64,000 bases of DNA from Elusimicrobiota bacterium (lineage in GTDB: Bacteria; Elusimicrobiota; Elusimicrobia; FEN-1173), in contig JADKIY010000006.1 in the NCBI GenBank assembly GCA_016722575.1, positions 186,001 to 250,000 of the forward strand, in the 5' to 3' direction. Shown here piece after piece: positions 8,345-15,761 of this stretch. The notes beneath the pieces were generated by a model. The model was not told where the DNA came from. It ran no database searches and worked only from the letters and a program-made list of their open reading frames with translations. The position numbers were made by a program, and so were the translations under genes. Every line of letters begins with the position of its first letter. Position 1 is the stretch's first letter.

Positions 8345-8362
8345 GATGAATAGGAAATAAAC

Positions 8363-9589
8363 ATGCCCCAATTCGCCTACAAAGCCCGCGCCGTCTCCGG
8401 AAGCGTTCTCTCCGGAACGATGGAAGCCAGCGGTCAACGCGCCGCCATTGATCAATTGCGCGGCCAGCGGCTCATCGTTCTTGAAATCAACGAAAGCACG
8501 CCCGGGTTAATCGACGCGATCAAAAAGTCGGCCCTGTTCAAGCCCAAAGTCGCGCAAAAAGACATCGTGCTCTTTTCGCGCCAGCTCTCAACCTTGGTGT
8601 CGGCGGGCGTCGCCCTGGTCTCGGGGTTGAACATCCTTCAGGAACAAATCATCAACAAAACCTTTCGCGACATCGTCCTGAAAGTCAAAGAAGACATCGA
8701 ATCCGGCCTCCCCATCGCCGACGCGCTGAAAAAGCACCCGGACGCCTTCACGGATTTGTACGTGGCCATGATCAAGGCCGGCGAAGTGGGCGGTATTTTG
8801 GACGTCATCTTGGAACGTTTGTCCAACTACTTGGAAGCCGCGGAGCAGCTGCGCGGAAAAGTCAAAGGCGCCATGATGTATCCCGCGGTGGTCAGCACCA
8901 TCGCCGCCGCGGTGACCGTGTTTCTGCTGGTCGGCGTTATCCCCACGTTCAAGGAGATTTTTTCCAGCTTCGGCGCCGAATTGCCGCTGCCGACCCGAAT
9001 CGTCATCGGGATTTCGGAAGCGCTCCAGCAACAGTGGTATGTTTTTGTGGGCGTTCCCGTGGGGGGATTCTTCCTTTTCAAGCGCTGGGTGAAAACCGAA
9101 AAGGGGGCGGAAATCTTCGATACCCAGGTTCTTAAATTCCCCCTCTTTGGTCCCATGTTGCGAAAAGTGGCCGTGGCCAAATTCACCCGGACGTTGGGAA
9201 CGTTGGTCAAGTCCGGCGTCCCGATTTTACAGGCCATGGAAACCGTGGCTCAAACGGCGGGCAACAAAGTCATTGAAAAAGCGGTCATGAGCGCCCGGGA
9301 GTCGATCCGGGAAGGCGAGCGCATCGCGGAACCGCTGAAAAAATCCGGGGTGTTCCCGCCCATGGTGGTTCAGATGATCGCCGTCGGTGAAGAGACCGGG
9401 AACATGGACATCATGCTGAACAAGATCGCCGATTTCTACGACCAGGAAGTGGACGTGGCCGTCAAGGGGTTGACGTCCATGATCGAACCCATCGTGATCG
9501 TTTTGATGGGCATCGTGATCGGCGGCATCGTCATCGCGATGTTCATCCCCATGTTTGAATTGGGTCAGCTGGCGGGCAAGCAGGGGTGA
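8363..9589 (+). CDS. pilC: Type IV pilus inner-membrane platform protein PilC
   Basis: PilC/GspF is the polytopic inner-membrane platform on which PilB and PilT act. The 408-residue length is typical. It begins with the family's FAYKAR N-terminus, carries two T2SSF repeats (about 70-195 and 275-400, with FSRQLSTLVSAGV and FTRTLGTLVKSGVP as repeat starts), and ends with a hydrophobic helix EPIVIVLMGIVIGGIVIAMF. Charged KAGEVGG and VGEETGN turns are conserved. RBS AGGAAA precedes ATG 8363. Confidence 0.95.
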   Translation: MPQFAYKARAVSGSVLSGTMEASGQRAAIDQLRGQRLIVLEINESTPGLIDAIKKSALFKPKVAQKDIVLFSRQLSTLVSAGVALVSGLNILQEQIINKTFRDIVLKVKEDIESGLPIADALKKHPDAFTDLYVAMIKAGEVGGILDVILERLSNYLEAAEQLRGKVKGAMMYPAVVSTIAAAVTVFLLVGVIPTFKEIFSSFGAELPLPTRIVIGISEALQQQWYVFVGVPVGGFFLFKRWVKTEKGAEIFDTQVLKFPLFGPMLRKVAVAKFTRTLGTLVKSGVPILQAMETVAQTAGNKVIEKAVMSARESIREGERIAEPLKKSGVFPPMVVQMIAVGEETGNMDIMLNKIADFYDQEVDVAVKGLTSMIEPIVIVLMGIVIGGIVIAMFIPMFELGQLAGKQG

Positions 9590-9647
9590 TCGTAAAGGAC
9601 TTGAAAATATCCGATCGGGGGGATAGGCTTAAGGGAACGATCGTCGC

Positions 9648-9676
9648 TTGACAGCGTTAAGGGCGAATGATATGTT
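9648..9676 (+). promoter_or_regulatory. Strong extended -10 promoter for the pilin gene
   Basis: TTGACA (9648-9653), 17 bases, then TATGTT (9671-9676) with TGA immediately before the -10 (extended -10). It predicts a transcript start near 9683 and a leader of about 50 bases. Confidence 0.75.
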
Positions 9677-9693
9677 CAGCGAAACTTTCGGAT

Positions 9694-9719
9694 TTCTCGG
9701 CGGAAATGATCGCCGAGAA
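9694..9719 (+). promoter_or_regulatory. Hairpin in the pilin mRNA leader, abutting the ribosome binding site
   Basis: TTCTCGGCG (9694-9702) and CGCCGAGAA (9711-9719) form a perfect 9-bp stem with an 8-base loop. The stem ends inside the AAGGAGGTGA ribosome binding site (9718-9727). It could stabilise the abundant pilin mRNA or tune ribosome access. Confidence 0.6.
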
Positions 9720-9732
9720 GGAGGTGAGCAAC

Positions 9733-10164
9733 ATGAGTCAACTTATGAAAAAGGTCGCGAAAGGGTTCACCCTGATCGAATTGATGATCGTGGTGGCAAT
9801 CATTGGTATCTTGGCGGCTATCGCCATCCCTAAATTCGCCGACCTCGTGACGAAGTCGAAAGAAGCCAGCATCAAGGGCAGCTTGGGAACCATCCGCAGC
9901 GCCGTGAGTATTTACTACTCCGACCAGGAAGGCGTGTATCCCGCCTCGGGTTCCTTGGCGGTATCGTTAACGTCGGGCTCGCGTTACCTGCAGGACATGC
10001 CTTACGTGCAGATCCCGCAGACCGCGTACGGACACGGCCGCGTGAACACCGAGACCGTGAACGGACCCGACGCTGGGAACTGGTTGTATGCCCCGGGATC
10101 CGGTCAAGTGGTGGTCAACTGCACGCACACCGACACCAAGAGCTCGACCTGGAGCAGCTGGTAA
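9733..10164 (+). CDS. pilA: Type IV major pilin-like prepilin
   Basis: The 143-residue precursor has an 11-residue leader ending in Gly, then the class III signal FTLIELMIVVAIIGILAAIA with Phe+1 and Glu+5, so PilD should cut at G|F. The rest is a helix followed by a small globular head rich in Gly/Ser/Thr with a single Cys. Strong RBS AAGGAGGTGA is six bases before ATG 9733; an upstream in-frame ATG at 9667 overlaps the promoter -10 and is rejected. The gene has its own strong promoter and an immediate strong terminator, so it is a separate transcription unit, as expected for the most abundant pilus subunit. Major pilin status is inferred from this and from the locus. Confidence 0.9.
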   Translation: MSQLMKKVAKGFTLIELMIVVAIIGILAAIAIPKFADLVTKSKEASIKGSLGTIRSAVSIYYSDQEGVYPASGSLAVSLTSGSRYLQDMPYVQIPQTAYGHGRVNTETVNGPDAGNWLYAPGSGQVVVNCTHTDTKSSTWSSW

Positions 10165-10190
10165 GTCCGAGCGTCCAACGTTTCAAAAGT

Positions 10191-10228
10191 GGGAGAGGGG
10201 TCTTCGGACCCCTCTCCCGCTTGTTTTT
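10191..10228 (+). terminator. Intrinsic terminator after the pilin gene
   Basis: GGGAGAGGGGTC (10191-10202), TTCG tetraloop, GACCCCTCTCCC (10207-10218), then GCTTGTTTTT. A 12-bp perfect stem with a U-rich tail, 26 bases after the pilin stop. Confidence 0.9.
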
Positions 10229-10271
10229 CCGGTGAGGCGCGGGGCCCCGGGGGAAGGGAGGGAAGTCGTTT

Positions 10272-11078
10272 GTGGAAATGAACACGGGGCCGTTAACGCC
10301 CCTCGTTAAGATGTTGTTGTCCGGGATGGCCGGCGCGGCGTTGGGCAGTTTCGCCAACGTGTGCATTTGTCGCGTTCCCCGGGGGGAATCCGTTGTTTTC
10401 CCCGGTTCCCATTGCCCCGGCTGCCGGGCGCCGATTCCCTGGTATCGGAACATTCCGCTTTTGAGTTTCCTGCTCTTGCGGGGCCGATGCGCCGGGTGCC
10501 GGCGCCCCATTTCGTGCCAATACCCCCTGGTGGAGGCGTTGACCGGCTTATTGTTCGCCCTCTTGGCCGGACGCTGGTCGGGGACCTCCTTTGTTTTTTG
10601 GATGGGCGCTGTTTTCACGCTTGTTTTGGTCATCGTCTCTGGGATCGATTATCACTTGAAAATCATTCCGGACGTTTTTTCCCTGGGATTGCTCGGGGCG
10701 GGATTGGTATTGACGCCCTTGAACCCGCTTTTGGCGGAGGGCCTGGCGGCCCGCGTTCTCCACGGTTTTGCCGGGGCGTTGACGGGGTTTTCCTTGATGT
10801 GGACGTTGGGTTACGTCGGAACGAAAACCTTCGGCAAGGAAGCCCTGGGCGGGGGCGACGTCAAATTGATGGCCGGCGTGGGAAGCCTTCTGGGCGCTTC
10901 GGGAGTGTTCGCGGCGGTTTTCGCCGCGTCCTTGTTCGGCACGGTTTTGTTTCTGGCGATGAAAGCTCTCCGCCGCATGGCGTGGGGCACGTATTTGCCT
11001 TTCGGGCCCTTCCTGGCCGCCGGAGCGTGGATTTACTTGATGTTTCCCGGCGTCTGGGACCGGTGGTGGGCCTTCTGA
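10272..11078 (+). CDS. pilD: Prepilin peptidase / N-methyltransferase PilD
   Basis: An inner-membrane aspartyl protease that removes the prepilin leader and methylates the new N-terminus. The 268-residue protein is the full bifunctional form: a zinc-type methyltransferase loop with Cys48, Cys51, Cys73 and Cys76 (CPGC, CAGC), then the peptidase with Asp126 (SGIDYHLKIIPD) and Asp195 in GGGD. Multiple hydrophobic helices. GTG 10272 is preferred because GGGAGGGAAG lies about seven bases upstream; ATG 10278 is the alternative. The next gene overlaps its 3' end. Confidence 0.93.
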   Translation: MEMNTGPLTPLVKMLLSGMAGAALGSFANVCICRVPRGESVVFPGSHCPGCRAPIPWYRNIPLLSFLLLRGRCAGCRRPISCQYPLVEALTGLLFALLAGRWSGTSFVFWMGAVFTLVLVIVSGIDYHLKIIPDVFSLGLLGAGLVLTPLNPLLAEGLAARVLHGFAGALTGFSLMWTLGYVGTKTFGKEALGGGDVKLMAGVGSLLGASGVFAAVFAASLFGTVLFLAMKALRRMAWGTYLPFGPFLAAGAWIYLMFPGVWDRWWAF

Positions 11079-12862
11079 TTCAACGTACCGCCCCGGTTGT
11101 GCGGGTCGCTCCGGGAAGAGCGGCCGCCCTGGCCGCGGTGGCGGTGGCCCTGATCACCGCCGCGGTGTTTTGGCCTGTTCTGCAAAACGGTTTTGTCGCT
11201 TGGGACGATCGGAGCAATTTCCTCCAAAACCCCGCCTTCCGCGGATTGGGATCCGCCCAACTCAAATGGATGTGGACGACGTTTCACCGCGGCCACTACA
11301 CGCCCCTGTCGTGGATGACCCTGGGGGCGGATTACCTGCTATTTGGCCTAAACCCCCGGGGTTACCATTTCACCAATTTGCTCCTTCACGCCTTGAACGC
11401 CGCGCTGGTGTTCGTCGTTGCGCTCCTGATTTTCGCCCGTTCCGATCCCGGGTTTTCGCGGTCCCGGGGTCTCGCAGCGGCGGGCGCGGGCGCCCTCTTT
11501 TTTTCCCTGCACCCTCTTCGCGTCGAATCGGTGGCGTGGATTACGGAGCGGCGCGATGTCCTGGGCGCTTTTTTTCTCCTGGCCTCCGCCGCGTGCTACC
11601 TGAAACGGTTCGACGACCGCGGTTCCCGCCGGCCGGGGTGGGCGATCGGCGCTTTTTCGTTTTTTGTTCTTTCTCTGACCGCGAAATCGCTGGGGATGGT
11701 TTTCCCGGCGGTGTTGTTGTTGCTCGATCATTTTCCGCTCGATCGTTGGCGGGCTCGCTCGGAACGTCGGGCGTTGCTCATCGAAAAAATCCCCTACCTG
11801 GTTTTGGCGGCGGCGGCGGCCGTGGTCGCCGCCCGGGCCCAGGTGGCCGCCGCCGCGGCGCTGACCCTGGACCACTATCCCCTGGCGCACCGATTGGCCC
11901 AAATGGGATACGGGGGGATGTTCTACGTTCAAAAAACCCTGTGGCCCCATCCCTTGGCCGCTCTCTATCCGTTCCCGGCGGAGGGGCCCGCGAGCGTGGC
12001 CGTCTTGGTTCGCTGCGCCGGAACCGCGGCGGGGACGGCGGCGGCCCTGTTTTTTCTTTATCGTCGACCGGCGCCCGCCGTGGGGTGGCTGCTGTATCTC
12101 GCGTTCTTTCTTCCAACCTCGGGAATTTTTCAAAGCGGGGCCCAGTTCGTGGCGGACCGTTACAGTTACTTGTCGTGTCTTCCCGCGGCTCTCGGGTTCG
12201 GTCGTTGGTCCTCGGCCGGTCAGGAGCGCCGATCGTCGCGCCTCTGGATCGCGGGAACCGCCGCGGCGATCCTGGCGACCGCCGCGTTCCTGACCCACCG
12301 GCAAACGGCCCATTGGAAAGACCCTGTTTCCCTCTGGAAACAAGTGGCCGCGGTGAATCCCGGGTCGGCCTCCGCCGCCTTGACCGTCGCCCAATTGGCG
12401 CTGGAGGCCGGGGATTTAGAGGAGGCCAGCGGGGCGGTGGAGCGCGCCCTGCGGTTCGATCCCGCGGATCCCGTCGTGCTGCAATTGGCCGGGCACATCG
12501 ATTTGTTGCGCGGAGCCCCCGGCGCGGTCCCGCGCCTGGAAGCGGCGCGCCGGGGCGATCCGACCCTGTCCGGTTTATCGGAATCGCTCGGCGCCGCTTA
12601 TTTTCAGCGGGGTCGTTTTGCGGACGCCGAACGGATGTTTCGAGAAGCGGCGGAGAGCAACCCCGGCTCGGCCGCGGCGTGGTACAACGCGGGGTTGGCT
12701 TTGCTTCGGCAAGAGCAATGGGGGGCGGCGCGGAAAATGTTCGACCGGGTCCTTGAAATCGAACCCGATCACGAAGGGGCCCGAACCCACCGGGAGGACT
12801 GTTTACGTCGGAAAAAAAGCCCGGTTCGCGCCGCGGCCGATGTGTTGCTAAAAAACCCTTGA
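11066..12862 (+). CDS. Membrane glycosyltransferase with C-terminal TPR repeats (TMTC/GT-C like)
   Basis: About 598 residues. The N-terminal two thirds is polytopic and carries the acidic loop WDDRSNFLQNPAF and the motif HPLRVESVAWITERRDVLG, both typical of bacterial relatives of the TMTC/GT-C lipid-linked sugar O-mannosyltransferases. From about residue 425 there are several TPR units (for example AWYNAGLALLRQEQW). Start uncertain: GTG 11066 overlaps pilD by 13 bases, GTG 11099 is an alternative. Its place between pilD and pilM suggests glycosylation of pilus or surface proteins, but substrate and donor are unknown. The stop codon overlaps the -35 box of the pilM promoter. Confidence 0.75.
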   Translation: MGLLIQRTAPVVRVAPGRAAALAAVAVALITAAVFWPVLQNGFVAWDDRSNFLQNPAFRGLGSAQLKWMWTTFHRGHYTPLSWMTLGADYLLFGLNPRGYHFTNLLLHALNAALVFVVALLIFARSDPGFSRSRGLAAAGAGALFFSLHPLRVESVAWITERRDVLGAFFLLASAACYLKRFDDRGSRRPGWAIGAFSFFVLSLTAKSLGMVFPAVLLLLDHFPLDRWRARSERRALLIEKIPYLVLAAAAAVVAARAQVAAAAALTLDHYPLAHRLAQMGYGGMFYVQKTLWPHPLAALYPFPAEGPASVAVLVRCAGTAAGTAAALFFLYRRPAPAVGWLLYLAFFLPTSGIFQSGAQFVADRYSYLSCLPAALGFGRWSSAGQERRSSRLWIAGTAAAILATAAFLTHRQTAHWKDPVSLWKQVAAVNPGSASAALTVAQLALEAGDLEEASGAVERALRFDPADPVVLQLAGHIDLLRGAPGAVPRLEAARRGDPTLSGLSESLGAAYFQRGRFADAERMFREAAESNPGSAAAWYNAGLALLRQEQWGAARKMFDRVLEIEPDHEGARTHREDCLRRKKSPVRAAADVLLKNP

Positions 12863-12888
12863 CAAGATTGGCGGGGAACCTATATATA
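12859..12888 (+). promoter_or_regulatory. Promoter for pilMNOPQ with an embedded palindrome
   Basis: TTGACA (12859-12864) is followed after 16 or 18 bases by TATATA inside the 14-base perfect palindrome CCTATATATATAGG (12879-12892). The predicted transcript start is near 12893, about 95 bases before pilM. Confidence 0.65.
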
Positions 12889-12915
12889 TAGGGTGGTGCT
12901 GAACAAAAATGATCC

Positions 12916-12956
12916 AACGCCGAGCGATTCCCCTGACGGGGGAATTCCTCGGCGTT
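12916..12956 (+). promoter_or_regulatory. Stable stem-loop in the pilM leader
   Basis: Outer stem AACGCCGAG (12916-12924) with CTCGGCGTT (12948-12956), a 2x2 internal loop, inner stem ATTCCCC (12927-12933) with GGGGAAT (12939-12945), loop TGACG. There is no U-run after it, so it is a leader structure, not an obvious terminator. Confidence 0.6.
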
Positions 12957-12988
12957 TGTATTGAGAAAACGGTCGAAAAAAGGACATC

Positions 12989-14119
12989 ATGGCTCTGGCG
13001 GACGCATTAAAAAATATTCGACTGGACAAGTTCCGGATCAAATCCAAAGACGCCATCGGCGTCGACCTGGGTTCGACGGCTTTGAAGATCGTCCAGTTGA
13101 AAGGCGCCGGCGGGCGCTGGAAAGTTCACCGCGCCAACCTATTGGCTCTCCCGAACGCCGGTCCCGACGTGGCCGGCCCCGAACGGCGCGTACAGGCCAT
13201 CAGCCTCCTTAAGGAATACGTCGCCAAGCAAAAAGACAGCATCTCCAAAAACGCCGTCTTCTCGGTGTCCGGCAACTCGGTCATTGTTCGGTTTGTGAAA
13301 TTCCCCAAAATGTCCCGGGACGACCTCTCCAAGATGATCGTGATTGAAGCCGAACCCTACATTCCCTTTGCCATCCCGGAAGTGAACATTGATTTCAACA
13401 TCCTGGGAGACGTTGTTGAGGAAGGCCAGAAGAAAATGGAGACGATCTTGGTCGCGGCCAAAAAAGAAATCATCAACGGCCGTTTGGAAATCATTCAACA
13501 AGGGGGCCTGACCCCTTCCTTGATCGATGTCGATGCTTTCGCCCTTCAAAACGCCTACGAGTTGAACGTGGGGGCGAACGCGAAGGAAACCGCGCTCTTG
13601 GTTCATGTCGGCGCCTTCGTTACGACCATGACCATCATCGAAGCCGGTGTGCCCAAGGTGGTTCGCGACGTGTTCATCGCCGGCAACACGGTGACCAAAG
13701 CGTTGCAGCGGAATTTTCAAGTGGACGCTAAAAAAGCCGACGACATGAAAACCAAGGCCGTGATCCTGGCGACGCAGGAAGAGCGCGAGAAAGCCATGGC
13801 GGACCAAAACAAGGAAGTTCTTCAGATGTCGACCGTTATTTTGCCGGTCATGAAAGACCTCTTGGCGGAAATCCAGCGCTCCCTGGATTTTTATTTGTCC
13901 CAAGGGACGGACCGGCAGGTGACCCGCGTTTTGTTGTCCGGCGGAACGAGCCGGTTGGGGAATTTGGTGAATTACTTGGCGCAGGAGCTTCGTCTCCCCG
14001 TGGAAATGTTCGATCCCTTCGCGCGCATCGACGGCGCCCAATCCATCGCGCCCGACATGCGTCCTTTGTTCGCCGTCGCCGTCGGCTTGGCCCTTCGTCG
14101 GGAAGGAGACATCGCCTAG
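12989..14119 (+). CDS. pilM: Type IV pilus assembly protein PilM
   Basis: PilM is an actin/FtsA-fold cytoplasmic ATP-binding protein that binds the PilN N-terminus and links the alignment subcomplex to the motor. 376 residues. The phosphate-binding motif is GVDLGSTALKIVQLKG near residue 24, followed by the conserved FSVSGNSVIVRFVKFPKMS region, EAEPYIPF, and the C-terminal LLSGGTSRLGNL adenosine motif. Start ATG 12989 with AAAGGA eight bases away. First gene of the pilMNOPQ operon. Confidence 0.95.
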   Translation: MALADALKNIRLDKFRIKSKDAIGVDLGSTALKIVQLKGAGGRWKVHRANLLALPNAGPDVAGPERRVQAISLLKEYVAKQKDSISKNAVFSVSGNSVIVRFVKFPKMSRDDLSKMIVIEAEPYIPFAIPEVNIDFNILGDVVEEGQKKMETILVAAKKEIINGRLEIIQQGGLTPSLIDVDAFALQNAYELNVGANAKETALLVHVGAFVTTMTIIEAGVPKVVRDVFIAGNTVTKALQRNFQVDAKKADDMKTKAVILATQEEREKAMADQNKEVLQMSTVILPVMKDLLAEIQRSLDFYLSQGTDRQVTRVLLSGGTSRLGNLVNYLAQELRLPVEMFDPFARIDGAQSIAPDMRPLFAVAVGLALRREGDIA

Positions 14120-14138
14120 ATTCCCGGGGCCACCTTCC

Positions 14139-14699
14139 ATGATTAAGATCAACCTTCTTCCCCGTGAAATATACGCCGACAAGGCCCGCCGACAATTGGC
14201 CTCTTTGGGCGTCGGCATCGGGGTTCTCGTCGCGGCCTTGTTGCTCGGCTTTTACGGTCTTTTGAAGAAAAAAGAAATTTCCCTGGCGAAGCAAATGAAC
14301 GAAGCCAAAACCGAAGAATCCAAATACCAAGCCATCGCGAACGACGTTCAGCAGTTGGAAGTCAAAAAGCAGCAGCTGAGCACCCGCTACGACGTTATCC
14401 AACGTTTGGTGACGGGCACCCTGGTTTACCCTAAATTCTTCGAGGATTTCATGTCGTTGCTCCCGGCGGATGTTTGGATAGGCAGCCTGAGCACGAGCAC
14501 CGACTCTTCCTACGGCTTGATGGTTCAGACCAGTGCCCAGGCTCTTTCGACTTTTGCCATTGCGGATTGGTTGACCAACCTTCAATCGTCGCCGTTGTGC
14601 AGCGATGTTCGCCTTGGGGCCATCAGCGTGACCGAGGATGGCGAGGGGCGGTCGGTCTTTACCTTTCAAATGAATTTCACCTATCGGCGGAGCGGATGA
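14139..14699 (+). CDS. pilN: Type IV pilus assembly protein PilN
   Basis: PilN is a bitopic inner-membrane protein of the alignment subcomplex. The protein (186 residues) opens with MIKINLLP, the conserved short cytoplasmic motif that docks into PilM, then a membrane helix at about 22-43, a coiled-coil-like stretch (about 48-90) and a periplasmic ferredoxin-like domain. It ends one base before the pilO start, so the two are translationally close. Confidence 0.93.
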   Translation: MIKINLLPREIYADKARRQLASLGVGIGVLVAALLLGFYGLLKKKEISLAKQMNEAKTEESKYQAIANDVQQLEVKKQQLSTRYDVIQRLVTGTLVYPKFFEDFMSLLPADVWIGSLSTSTDSSYGLMVQTSAQALSTFAIADWLTNLQSSPLCSDVRLGAISVTEDGEGRSVFTFQMNFTYRRSG

Positions 14700-14700
14700 T

Positions 14701-15249
14701 ATGGCATTGAACAAGGACCAACAACAAAAAATCCTGCTGGGGGTCGTGGTCGTCGTCACCTTTTGCTATGTCTATTTCAAATATCTTTTGGCGCCCACTC
14801 GCGCCAGCATCGCCGAAACGGAGACCCAGCTCCAATCGGTTCTGCAGCGCGTCGACAGCCTCAAAATGACGGCCAGTCGGTTGCCTCAATTACGAAAGCA
14901 AACGGAGGAATTGGATCTTCAAGTCGCCAAAGTGGAAAAGCGGTTGCCGCGGACCCGCAATTTGGAAGACATCATCCGAATCGTCACCGAATTGGCCAAA
15001 AAAAACGGGGTGAGCTTCTCGTCGTTTTCCCCGGCCGGAGAGTCTTCGCAGACTTACTACACGGAAGTGCCGTTCACGTTGAACGTGACCGGCACGATGC
15101 ATTCCATCGGAAAGTTTTTGTCGGTAATCGGTCAGCAGGAGCGTATTTTCAGCGCTAAGAACTTGAACATTTCCTATTCGCCCAACACGAAAAAAGGTTA
15201 TACGATCAGCGGAACGTTTACCCTCTATGCTTTTATTTACAATGGATAA
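14701..15249 (+). CDS. pilO: Type IV pilus assembly protein PilO
   Basis: PilO pairs with PilN in the periplasm and supports the secretin. The protein (182 residues) has a membrane helix at about 9-28, a coiled-coil region to about 90 including RLPRTRNLEDI, and a compact C-terminal domain, the usual PilO plan. The gene starts one base after the pilN stop and overlaps the start of pilP by eight bases. Confidence 0.92.
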   Translation: MALNKDQQQKILLGVVVVVTFCYVYFKYLLAPTRASIAETETQLQSVLQRVDSLKMTASRLPQLRKQTEELDLQVAKVEKRLPRTRNLEDIIRIVTELAKKNGVSFSSFSPAGESSQTYYTEVPFTLNVTGTMHSIGKFLSVIGQQERIFSAKNLNISYSPNTKKGYTISGTFTLYAFIYNG

Positions 15250-15712
15250 TGCCATGCGACGCGCCTTGATTTTTTTTGCCGGTTTGTTGGCCACGGCGTT
15301 CTTGGGCGTCGCCCGAGGCGAGGAGGTCGCCGTGTCTTCCGCGGCGGCCCCGACCGAACCGGCCTACGTGTACAAAGGGGACCGCATGAGGGATCCGTTC
15401 ATTCCCCTGACGGGCCAAGGCGCCGTGTCCATGGAATCGGCCATGGCCAAGGTTGACTTGGGCCCCTTCAACCCCACCGGGGCCGAATTGAAAGGCATTT
15501 TGAAAACGCCGACGGGCCGTTGGGCCCTCATTCGGACGACGGACGGATTGACCTACATGGTTCAAAACGGGCGGGTGTATGACCCCAAGCGAAAGCTCAT
15601 CTCCGGTTTTCAGGGAATCGTGAAGGAAAAGACCGTGGTGATTTTGGCGCCGGGCAATCAAGAGTTCGAACTGCGAACGAAGAAGGACGAAGAGGCGGCC
15701 AAGAAACAATGA
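15242..15712 (+). CDS. pilP: Type IV pilus assembly protein PilP
   Basis: PilP bridges PilN/PilO to the PilQ secretin in the periplasm. About 156 residues: a signal-peptide-like helix (RRALIFFAGLLATAFLGVARG), a flexible Pro/Ala stretch, then RDPFIPL and a small beta-rich domain ending in a Lys/Glu-rich tail. No lipobox cysteine is visible, unlike many proteobacterial PilP lipoproteins, so it may be anchored by an uncleaved helix or secreted. Start ATG 15242 or ATG 15254; both give the same signal region. Confidence 0.85.
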   Translation: MDNAMRRALIFFAGLLATAFLGVARGEEVAVSSAAAPTEPAYVYKGDRMRDPFIPLTGQGAVSMESAMAKVDLGPFNPTGAELKGILKTPTGRWALIRTTDGLTYMVQNGRVYDPKRKLISGFQGIVKEKTVVILAPGNQEFELRTKKDEEAAKKQ

Positions 15713-15761
15713 GGCGAACGGTCCGCCGATTCCACGGGCGAGCGAGGAGGCTCCAAAACTT

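Noticed and set aside
9667..9732. Upstream ATG giving a pilin with 22 extra residues
   Set aside because: It overlaps the predicted -10 box, lacks a Shine-Dalgarno and would lengthen the prepilin leader abnormally; ATG 9733 has a near-perfect RBS.
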